39,127 nucleotides of DNA. Source: Firmicutes bacterium UBA2116 (GTDB lineage Bacteria; Bacillota; Clostridia; Tissierellales; Sedimentibacteraceae). Under the pieces are notes generated by a model, which saw only the letters and a program-made list of their open reading frames with translations, was not told the DNA's origin and did not search any database. The position numbers and the translations under genes were made by a program. This document shows positions 1 through 6,377 of the stretch, piece by piece. Every line of letters begins with the position of its first letter. The stretch's first letter is position 1. The DNA lies in NCBI GenBank assembly GCA_002331025.1, contig DCYG01000021.1:1-39127 (forward strand), written 5' to 3'.

Positions 1-66
1 AAGGTTTTGGATATAATTGAAGAATAAAAAGACCCGCGGGTCCGCTAATTATAGATTGATTAAAAC

Positions 67-172
67 GTTCGTCCTGCAAGGCGCCGGAAGACGTGCAACC
101 GCAGCGTATTAGACATACGTGAGGATTGACCGGCGCAGCGGTAAAGTCGCAGGTGGGATTTTTCATCAGCCT
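67..172. repeat. Palindromic interspersed repeat, copy 1 (left end degraded)
   Basis: This stretch matches the inverse of the repeat at 30308-30427 almost base for base, from GTTCGTCCTGCAAGGCGCC through the hairpin CGTAT-TAGAC-ATACG (105-119) to TTTTTCATCAGCCT. The left inverted terminus seen in copy 2 is missing or degraded here. The right end runs into the last codons and the stop codon (166-168) of the MerR-XRE-cupin gene, so the element is partly coding. High local GC against an AT-rich background fits a dispersed structured element. Confidence 0.8.
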
Positions 173-990
173 AAATACGAATGTACCCATAATATTTCGG
201 CAATATCATCAGACAGATTGTGCCATTTGTGCATTCTGTTTGATTTAAAATGAATGCTGTCACCCTCTTCTATTATAAATTCCGTTGTATCATCCAATGT
301 TACTGTAAGCTTTCCTTTTAATACATGTATAAATTCTTCGCCGCTGTGATGGTTGTGAGATTTAAAGTCACCGCAACGGGGTTCAACGATAAATTTCACC
401 GATTCAAAGGAGTCGTTATCCGAATTAATTAATGATTCTATTGTAACACCCTGCAGACCTGTTAACAATATTTTCCCTTTGCCCTTTCTGATTACTTCAC
501 TGTCTTCATTGTTTTTTATATCAAAAAATCTAAGTGTACTCTCACCGTAAAAGGCGGCCAATTTATTAAGTATTTCATATGTTACACCTGTTTTTCCGTT
601 CTCTATGCGGCTTAAATAGGATGGAGAAATACCGACCGCATTGCTTACCTCTTCTAAGGTATAGCCTTCACCTTCTCTGTGTTTTTTTAATTTTGCATGG
701 TAAAATTCCTTGTCGTATACTGATTTTTCTTTACTGTATGAAACATCCTTTGACAATAACTGCTTAATTAATGATAAGCTCATATTTTTCTCATCGGCAT
801 ATTCTTTTATCTTTTTCAGTATCTCAATATCATTGAAATTATACACCCTGTAATTATTGCCCTTCCTTTTTGGCTGAATCAATCCTGCTTTTTCCCAATT
901 CCTGACCGTAGCAGGAACAACCCCTACTATTTTTGCCACATCACTTATATTAAAAACAATTTCTTCGTTACCATTAATTGAATCTTTCAT
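166..990 (-). CDS. MerR-XRE-cupin triple-domain transcriptional regulator
   Basis: A 274-residue protein with three recognisable modules. Residues about 10-80 are a MerR-type winged helix (VPATVRNWEKAGLIQPKR). Residues about 96-150 are an XRE/Cro helix-turn-helix (YTLEEVSNAVGISPSYLSRI). Residues about 190-270 are a cupin_2 barrel with the metal-ligand pattern H-N-H-H-x3-E (HNHHSGEEFIHVLKG). XRE-cupin regulators commonly sense small molecules through the cupin; the extra MerR domain is unusual. Unlike typical MerR proteins, it has no dimerising coiled coil ending in an effector domain. The start is set by GAGGAAG just upstream. It is transcribed away from kynU, and the two face-to-face promoters with shared repeats suggest it controls kynU and itself. 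The ligand may be kynurenine or a related indole compound (inference). Confidence 0.85.
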   Translation of the reverse strand: MKDSINGNEEIVFNISDVAKIVGVVPATVRNWEKAGLIQPKRKGNNYRVYNFNDIEILKKIKEYADEKNMSLSLIKQLLSKDVSYSKEKSVYDKEFYHAKLKKHREGEGYTLEEVSNAVGISPSYLSRIENGKTGVTYEILNKLAAFYGESTLRFFDIKNNEDSEVIRKGKGKILLTGLQGVTIESLINSDNDSFESVKFIVEPRCGDFKSHNHHSGEEFIHVLKGKLTVTLDDTTEFIIEEGDSIHFKSNRMHKWHNLSDDIAEILWVHSYLG

Positions 991-1012
991 ATTCTTCCTC
1001 GTAAAAGTTTTT

Positions 1013-1031
1013 TTGCATATCCTTGTAAAAC
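1013..1031. promoter_or_regulatory. Candidate operator, direct repeat copy 1
   Basis: TTGCATATCCTTGTAAAAC recurs as TTGCATAACATTGTAAAC at 1078-1095, 65 bp away in the same orientation. This copy lies just upstream of the kynU -35 box and downstream of the regulator's own start of transcription. It is a plausible binding site of the divergent MerR-XRE-cupin regulator. Confidence 0.5.
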
Positions 1032-1035
1032 ATCA

Positions 1036-1064
1036 TTGACACATTAAGAAATATATGCTATCTT
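1036..1064 (+). promoter_or_regulatory. kynU promoter
   Basis: TTGACA at 1036-1041, a 17-bp spacer, and TATCTT at 1059-1064 preceded by TG (extended -10). The predicted transcript begins near 1071, giving a leader of about 60 nt to the ATG at 1132. Confidence 0.7.
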
Positions 1065-1065
1065 T

Positions 1066-1094
1066 ATTATATATTAATTGCATAACATTGTAAA
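1066..1094 (-). promoter_or_regulatory. Promoter of the MerR-XRE-cupin gene
   Basis: On the minus strand TTTACA (1089-1094), a 17-bp spacer and TATAAT (1066-1071). The -35 box lies inside the second direct repeat (1078-1095), which would allow autoregulation. The start region overlaps that of the kynU promoter, so the two transcription units compete for the same 60 bp. Confidence 0.65.
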
Positions 1095-1095
1095 C
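1078..1095. promoter_or_regulatory. Candidate operator, direct repeat copy 2
   Basis: The second copy of the TTGCATA...TTGTAAA repeat covers the -35 box of the regulator's promoter and lies just after the predicted kynU transcription start. Binding here could repress both units. Confidence 0.5.
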
Positions 1096-1131
1096 TGGTT
1101 TTAATGTTAAAAAATATAAGGGTGGTGCGTT

Positions 1132-2412
1132 ATGTATAATTTCAATGATGGCTTAGATTTTGCCAAACAAATGGATTTCAATGATGAACTCAAAAATTTT
1201 AAGGAAAGGTTTTATATCCAAAAAGATGTAATCTATATGGACGGTAATTCTTTAGGATTATGTTCAAAGGATGCTGAAAAGTATGTTTATAAAGCATTGG
1301 ACGATTGGAAAACCTACGGTATTGACATCTGGACCGATAAAAATGCAAATTACTTTTTATACCAGGATAAGCTTGGTGCAATGATGGCGCCTTTGATTAA
1401 TGCGGATGCGGAAGAAGTTACTGTATGCGCAAGTACGACAATAAACATACACCAGGCGATTGCAACCTTTTATCATCCGACATCAAGCAGAAATAAAATA
1501 ATCATGGATGATATAAATTTCCCGACGGATAAATATGCCGTATACAGCCAGATTAAGCTTCGTGGTTACAATCCCGATGAATGCCTGAAGGTGGTTAAAA
1601 GCAGAGACGGTAATTTCATATATGAGGATGATGTAATAGAAGCTATGACAGATGATGTATGCTTAGTACTGTTGCCTTCCGCATTGTACAGAAGCTCTCA
1701 ATTGCCTGATATGAAAAAACTGACAAAGGCTGCTCACGAAAAGGGTATTTATATTGGCTTTGACTTATGTCATTCAATAGGAAGCGTGCCTCACGATTTC
1801 AAGGATATTGACTGTGACTTCGCTGTTTGGTGCACTTATAAATATTTGAACGGCGGACCGGGATCAATTGCCGGCTTATATATAAATAAAAAGCATTTTG
1901 ATATGGAACCCGGACTTGCAGGATGGCAAGGTAATAACAAGGAAACCCAGTTTGATTTAAAGCAGGAATTCGAACATGCCAGATATGCAGGCGGATGGCA
2001 GACAGGAACTCAATCTATTCTCAGCATGGCTCCCATCGAGGGAAGCTTGAAATTGTTTGAAGAAGCCGGAATCAATAATGTAAGAAAGAAATCCTTAACG
2101 CTGACGGCTTATTTGATGTATTTAATAGATACTAAACTAAAAAAATACGGATTCAGCTATTCTAATCCTACAATTGACGAAAGAAGAGGCGGACACGTTG
2201 CTTTAGAGCATGATGATGCAATAAGAATCACAAAGGCAATGAAGGAAAATAAAATAATCCCGGATTTCAGATTCCCTAACATCATCAGATTAGCACCTAT
2301 TGCGTTATACACTTCTTTTGAGGATGTATATGAAATGGTTGAAAGAATAATCAAAATCATGGAAAATAAAGAATATGAAAACTTCGACAGCAACAGAGGA
2401 ATTGTAGCATAA
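1132..2412 (+). CDS. kynU: Kynureninase
   Basis: A 426-residue fold-type I PLP enzyme. Kynureninase splits L-kynurenine into anthranilate and L-alanine in the cytoplasm. The PLP lysine is in CTYKYLNGGPGS, preceded by the PLP-ring aspartate and a histidine in FDLCHS; NSLGL near the N terminus and the bacterial substrate-pocket signature TGTQSILSM are also present. Length agrees with the family (about 415-430). The ATG has a purine-rich site (AAGGGTGG) 6 bp upstream. It stands alone: no tryptophan dioxygenase or formamidase is nearby, so the cell probably uses kynurenine taken up from outside (inference). It ends at the 2522-2564 terminator after a 53-bp tandem repeat. Divergent control by the cupin regulator is likely. 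Confidence 0.88.
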   Translation: MYNFNDGLDFAKQMDFNDELKNFKERFYIQKDVIYMDGNSLGLCSKDAEKYVYKALDDWKTYGIDIWTDKNANYFLYQDKLGAMMAPLINADAEEVTVCASTTINIHQAIATFYHPTSSRNKIIMDDINFPTDKYAVYSQIKLRGYNPDECLKVVKSRDGNFIYEDDVIEAMTDDVCLVLLPSALYRSSQLPDMKKLTKAAHEKGIYIGFDLCHSIGSVPHDFKDIDCDFAVWCTYKYLNGGPGSIAGLYINKKHFDMEPGLAGWQGNNKETQFDLKQEFEHARYAGGWQTGTQSILSMAPIEGSLKLFEEAGINNVRKKSLTLTAYLMYLIDTKLKKYGFSYSNPTIDERRGGHVALEHDDAIRITKAMKENKIIPDFRFPNIIRLAPIALYTSFEDVYEMVERIIKIMENKEYENFDSNRGIVA

Positions 2413-2416
2413 CTTT

Positions 2417-2522
2417 AAGCAGATGACTCAAATCTATGATTTGGTGTCAGTCGCTTATGCTGTAAGTGAAAGCAGATGACCCAATCTTCCGATTTGGTGT
2501 CGGTTGCCTATATTGTAAGTGA
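2417..2522. repeat. 53-bp stem-loop repeat, two tandem copies
   Basis: Two units of 53 bp (2417-2469 and 2470-2522) starting AAGCAGATGAC and ending GTAAGTGA. Each holds a small hairpin: AAATC-TAT-GATTT in unit 1, CCAATC...GATTTGG in unit 2. A third unit stands at 8525-8578. The units sit between the kynU stop codon and its terminator, so they are transcribed into the 3' untranslated region. Confidence 0.8.
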
Positions 2523-2564
2523 AAAAATCCCGCCATCAAGAAAATGAATCAGGCGGGATTTTTT
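2522..2564. terminator. Two-way terminator between kynU and the GNAT gene
   Basis: AAAAAATCCCGCC, a 17-nt loop, and GGCGGGATTTTTT. The A run and T run on either side let it work on both strands; it serves kynU (+) and the convergent GNAT gene (-), whose stop codon lies inside its T run. Confidence 0.9.
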
Positions 2565-3063
2565 ATAGTATTTTCGCCATGTAATATTCATCATAGTATT
2601 TGCCGTCAATCAATGCAGCCATTTTTCTTGTACCTTCAATTTCAAATCCAAATTTTCTGTATAAATAAATTGCTACTTTATTGTCGGTAATTACTGATAA
2701 TTCAAGCTTCTTTATATTGCATTCATTTGCCCATTTAATAACATTTTGATATAGCGAATAACCGATTCCCTGATTACTGTATTCATTCAACAATCCTGAT
2801 ACTATTGTCGCTATATGATTATTGCTTGATGAGTGACCTTTTACTGCAATAACATAGCCTATTATCTTATTATTATCTGTAACAACATAGCATATATCAC
2901 CATTTTTTATTGCTTTTTCTATGTTTTGTGCTATTATTTTTTTGTTTACTTTTCTTTCTCCGCATTCAAAAAAAATGAACTTAGCTTCACGTTCTAATTT
3001 TTTTAAAAATTCATAAAATTCATTTACGTCATCAATAACTCTTTCTCTGATTATTATGCTCAT
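2563..3063 (-). CDS. GNAT family N-acetyltransferase
   Basis: A 166-residue protein with the GNAT fold. The acetyl-CoA pyrophosphate-binding motif is near GLLNEYSNQGIGYSLYQNVI (Q/R-x-x-G-x-G/A form), followed by the beta-5 and alpha-4 segment ELSVITDNKVAIYLYRKFGF that is typical of RimI-like enzymes. Acceptor unknown: it could be a protein N terminus or lysine, or a small amine. ATG preceded by GGAGG. It follows the sirtuin gene by 15 bp on the same strand, so an acetyltransferase and a deacetylase are probably made from one transcript. Confidence 0.85.
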   Translation of the reverse strand: MSIIIRERVIDDVNEFYEFLKKLEREAKFIFFECGERKVNKKIIAQNIEKAIKNGDICYVVTDNNKIIGYVIAVKGHSSSNNHIATIVSGLLNEYSNQGIGYSLYQNVIKWANECNIKKLELSVITDNKVAIYLYRKFGFEIEGTRKMAALIDGKYYDEYYMAKIL

Positions 3064-3078
3064 AATTATCCTCCATTT

Positions 3079-3801
3079 CTAAAGCTTTATATTTTTAAAA
3101 ACCTTACCAATGCTATCGTTTATGACCAAGTCAGCTCTGCTGTCCATTGATGTAAAGGATTTATTAATCAACACTAATTTATTTCCATTGAAATAATTTA
3201 TAAGTCCTGCAGCAGGATAAACAACGAGCGATGTTCCTCCGATAATAAGAACATCTGCATTTCTTATATAACTAATGGCTTTTTCTATTATTTCTCCATC
3301 CAAACCCTCTTCATACAACACTACATCCGGTTTAATAATTCCGCTGCATGTGCACTTAGGAATACCTCCGTTATTTTCAATATAATTTATGATATAATCT
3401 ACATTGTAAAATTTGCCGCATTTCATACAATAGTTCCTATGAACCGACCCATGTAATTCTAAAACATTTTTACTTCCTGCAGCTTGATGTAAACCGTCAA
3501 TGTTTTGAGTGATGACGGCTTTAAGTTTACCCGCAGATTCCATTTGCGCAAGTTTGATATGTGCCATGTTAGGTTTTGCATTTAAAAATATCATTTTATT
3601 TAAATAAAAATCGTAAAATTCTTCAGTCTGTCTCATAAAAAAGCTGTGTGAAATTATTGTTTCCGGAGGGTATTTATATTTTTCATTATATAAACCGTCA
3701 ACGCTCCTGAAATCTGGAATGCCGCTTTCCGTTGAAACGCCTGCGCCTCCAAAAAAAACTATGTTATCATTACTAGATATAATGCTTTGAAATTCTGTCA
3801 T
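3079..3801 (-). CDS. cobB: Sir2-family NAD-dependent protein deacylase
   Basis: Sirtuins remove acetyl or longer acyl groups from lysine, using NAD and giving nicotinamide and O-acyl-ADP-ribose. Visible motifs are the NAD-binding GGAGVSTESGIPDFRS, TQNIDGLHQAAG, the catalytic histidine in ELHGSVH, a zinc knuckle CMKC...CTC, and IIGGTSLVVYPAA. The protein is 240 residues from the start chosen here. An in-frame ATG at 3843 would add 14 residues, but AAAGGAGC sits at the right distance only for the ATG at 3801. It is followed after 15 bp by the GNAT gene. The class (deacetylase or desuccinylase) cannot be decided by eye. Confidence 0.92.
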   Translation of the reverse strand: MTEFQSIISSNDNIVFFGGAGVSTESGIPDFRSVDGLYNEKYKYPPETIISHSFFMRQTEEFYDFYLNKMIFLNAKPNMAHIKLAQMESAGKLKAVITQNIDGLHQAAGSKNVLELHGSVHRNYCMKCGKFYNVDYIINYIENNGGIPKCTCSGIIKPDVVLYEEGLDGEIIEKAISYIRNADVLIIGGTSLVVYPAAGLINYFNGNKLVLINKSFTSMDSRADLVINDSIGKVFKNIKL

Positions 3802-3917
3802 TATATTAAGCTCCTTTCCGATAATAATCAGTGACATACTCAATGATATTACATTTAAGCTTAGCGCTCCCCCATTATAAGATAATGCCTTGTCAATAAA
3901 ATGTCAATCATAATACG

Positions 3918-3956
3918 ATAAAAGTCCTCAATTTGTTGACTGAGGACTCAGTTTTA
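3918..3956. terminator. Terminator after the flavoprotein gene
   Basis: AGTCCTCA...TGAGGACT hairpin (3923-3948) with TTTTAT following on the minus strand. It ends the CoA-disulfide-reductase-like gene, whose stop codon (3954-3956) touches it, and separates that gene from the sirtuin unit. Confidence 0.75.
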
Positions 3957-5285
3957 TGAAAGTGCATCCCTAAGCTTTATTCCGGTATAATAAACAGGGT
4001 CTCTCGGTATAGAGTAAGGCGGTGAATAAGAAAGATCGAGATGAATCAAATTTTCCGGCTTTATTTTTAATGTAATGGCCGTAACCAATACATCCAATCT
4101 TTTATCAACACCTTCATAGCCTATGACCTGAGTTCCTAACAATGTATTTGTATCTTTATCGGCCACAGCTTTTATTATAATGGGTCTTCCTCCCAAATAT
4201 TCCGGTTTGTTCATTTTTTCATCTATAGTCACAACAACATTAAAGCCTTGCTTTTTTGCTTCTTCCTCAGATAATCCCGTCTGTCCCACCGTCATATCGA
4301 ATATCCTGTAAATTCCTGTTCCCAACACACCCATAAACTCATCATTTCTTCCTGTAATATTGCTTCCCGCAATTGTTCCTGTTTTATTGGCGGTAGAGCC
4401 TAAAGGTCTGTACATTGGTTTTCCGGTAATCGTATTATAAACCTCTATACAATCACCACAGCTATATACATCATCAATATTCGTTCTCATATGTTTATCA
4501 ACCTTTATTGAATCATTTATACCAAGCTCAACTCCTATTTGCTTAGCAAGCTCCGTATTCGGCTTAATTCCTGCTGCCAACAATACGATATCTGCCTCTG
4601 CTAAGCTGCCATTTCCCAATATTACACCATTTTCAGTTATTTCCTGCGTGGTTGTATTTGTATAAACCTTTACTCCTTTTTCTTCCAGATGCCTTTCAAT
4701 AAATACAGACATATCCTTATCTATACCCTTTGATAAGGATGACCTCGCAATAATAGTTACATCCATTCCAAGATTTACAAATCCCTCGCACATTTCCATA
4801 CCAATGAAGCCGCTTCCTATAACTACCGCCTTTTGAGGCGCTTCTTTCTCTATGAAACTTTTGATACGATTCATATCATTTATATTTCTCAAAAGAAACA
4901 CATGGTTCCTGTCCGTACCTTTTATTTCAGGAACCTTTGATGTCGCTCCGGTAGCAATTACAAGCTTATCGTAATTATCTTCAAATACTTCACCGTCTTT
5001 AATGTTTTTTACTGTTACTGTCTTGGTTTTTGAATCAACTGATAAAACCTCGTGCTCTGTTAAAATATCAATATTTCTTTTTGTTTTAAAAAATCCGGCA
5101 TCCCTGGGAACTAACCCGTTAAAATCATTAAATTCATTACTTATATAAAAAGGCATGCCGCATCCTGCATATGAGATAAATTTATCCTTCTCATATACTA
5201 TGATTTCCGCATTTTTGTCATTCCTTCTGATTTCGGTAGCAGCTGAAGTACCGGCTGCTACAGCACCTATAATTATTACTCTCAT
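3954..5285 (-). CDS. CoA-disulfide reductase / NADH oxidase-type FAD oxidoreductase
   Basis: A 443-residue class III pyridine nucleotide-disulfide oxidoreductase. These flavoproteins reduce CoA disulfide, per- or polysulfides, or oxygen with NAD(P)H through one active cysteine. The FAD motif is IIIGAVAAGTSAA, the single redox Cys is near residue 42 in SYAGCGMPFY, the NAD-binding fold is VVIGSGFIGMEMCEGF, and the second FAD contact is DDVYSCGDC. A dimerisation domain follows; no rhodanese domain is fused at the C terminus. The start at 5285 is preferred because GGGGGTG lies 5 nt upstream; the ATG at 5297 has no site. It probably shares a transcript with the upstream DegV gene (64-bp gap). The exact substrate is open. 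Confidence 0.85.
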   Translation of the reverse strand: MRVIIIGAVAAGTSAATEIRRNDKNAEIIVYEKDKFISYAGCGMPFYISNEFNDFNGLVPRDAGFFKTKRNIDILTEHEVLSVDSKTKTVTVKNIKDGEVFEDNYDKLVIATGATSKVPEIKGTDRNHVFLLRNINDMNRIKSFIEKEAPQKAVVIGSGFIGMEMCEGFVNLGMDVTIIARSSLSKGIDKDMSVFIERHLEEKGVKVYTNTTTQEITENGVILGNGSLAEADIVLLAAGIKPNTELAKQIGVELGINDSIKVDKHMRTNIDDVYSCGDCIEVYNTITGKPMYRPLGSTANKTGTIAGSNITGRNDEFMGVLGTGIYRIFDMTVGQTGLSEEEAKKQGFNVVVTIDEKMNKPEYLGGRPIIIKAVADKDTNTLLGTQVIGYEGVDKRLDVLVTAITLKIKPENLIHLDLSYSPPYSIPRDPVYYTGIKLRDALS

Positions 5286-5349
5286 AAGCACCCCCATGAT
5301 ATACTTTATACTTACATACCCATTATATAAGGTTTTAATCTCTATGTAT

Positions 5350-6213
5350 TTACCTTTTCTCTCCCATAAAAACCATGCAAAGCATATTAGGTCCCGTATG
5401 AGAGCCGATTATCGGGCCGACATAGTTAATAACAACATCCTTTACATTAACTTCTTTTAAAACCAATTCTTTCAACTGCTCCGCTTCCTTCATGCAATCA
5501 CCATGATTTATGAACAAAGTCTGTTCCTGTGGTTCTTTTATGTATTGAAGCACATCCAGCAAAGCCTTTATAGATTTTTTTCTGCCTCTGACTTTTTGCA
5601 CCACGCTTAACCGGCCTTCATCATCAAGGTTCAGAATAGGCTTTACATCCAATATCGTTCCCACTGCTGCGCTTGCTGCCGATATTCTTCCGCCTCTCTT
5701 CAGATGATCCAGACTATCGATTATAAACCAATGATTTGATTTAAGCTTATTTTCTTCAACCCAATTTATTATTTCATTCTTTGTCTTACCTTGCTTTAAT
5801 AACTCATTGGCATAAAACACAATTGCACCAAGCCCGACAGACGCACTTTTCGTATCAATCAATGTTATGTCAGCTCCCGGTATTTCTTCCTGAATGGTAC
5901 TTCTAGCAGTTATTGAATTATTAAAAGTCTGGCTCAACGCCGAAGAAAAGCCTAAATATATCACAGAATAGCCTTCCGAAACATACTGTTTAAAAATCTT
6001 CTCAAAGGTATATACGGTAATCTGAGAGGTAGAAGGCATGCGTCCGCTTCTGAGCTCATTATAGAAATCCCGGTAGCTTAATGATTTTCCGAAATCATCT
6101 ACATATTCATTTCCGTCGATCGAATACGGAAAGGGTATTACTTCTAATTTATTTTCTTTAATATAATCATAAGATAAATCGCAACATGAGTCCGTAATTA
6201 TTTTAATTTTCAT
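5350..6213 (-). CDS. DegV family fatty-acid-binding protein
   Basis: A 287-residue DegV/FakB-type protein. Such proteins bind a single fatty acid and present it to the kinase FakA for phosphorylation before phospholipid synthesis. The family signatures are ITDSCCDLS at the N terminus, MPSTSQIT (the TSQP-like loop), LGFSSALSQTF, and a C-terminal YVGPIIGSHTGPN with the lipid-head contact. AAGGGGAAG lies 5 nt before the ATG at 6213; the ORF could extend to 6243 but without a ribosome site. No FakA partner is visible in the window. It lies upstream of the flavoprotein gene on the same strand. Confidence 0.9.
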   Translation of the reverse strand: MKIKIITDSCCDLSYDYIKENKLEVIPFPYSIDGNEYVDDFGKSLSYRDFYNELRSGRMPSTSQITVYTFEKIFKQYVSEGYSVIYLGFSSALSQTFNNSITARSTIQEEIPGADITLIDTKSASVGLGAIVFYANELLKQGKTKNEIINWVEENKLKSNHWFIIDSLDHLKRGGRISAASAAVGTILDVKPILNLDDEGRLSVVQKVRGRKKSIKALLDVLQYIKEPQEQTLFINHGDCMKEAEQLKELVLKEVNVKDVVINYVGPIIGSHTGPNMLCMVFMGEKR

Positions 6214-6246
6214 ATAACTTCCCCTTAAATAAAAATCATACATATA

Positions 6247-6275
6247 ATTTTAGCATGAAAAAAGGTTAATAGCAA
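6247..6275 (-). promoter_or_regulatory. Promoter of the DegV gene
   Basis: On the minus strand TTGCTA (6270-6275), a 17-bp spacer and TAAAAT (6247-6252), about 30 bp before the chosen start codon. Confidence 0.5.
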
Positions 6276-6296
6276 TAACAGGAAATACTAAAAAAC

Positions 6297-6358
6297 AAAA
6301 CCTCCTATGAAAATGTTACTATTCATAGCAGCTATGAATTATTCCATAGGAGGTTTTA
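6297..6358. terminator. Branched two-way terminator after chemoreceptor 1
   Basis: AAAACCTCCTATG pairs with CATAGGAGGTTTT (outer arms 6297-6309 and 6345-6357), and a second hairpin ATTCATAG-CAG-CTATGAAT (6321-6339) stands inside it. The T run on the minus strand ends the chemoreceptor transcript. Confidence 0.85.
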
Positions 6359-6377
6359 TTAATATTAGGATTTTTTA

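Noticed and set aside
31..42. Perfect 12-bp palindrome GACCCGCGGGTC
   Set aside because: Striking, but it has only a 30-bp left context in the window; it may be part of a degraded repeat end or a terminator and cannot be judged.
2417..2522. CRISPR array
   Set aside because: Two adjacent units without spacers of constant length; the third unit is 6 kb away. It is a tandem stem-loop repeat.
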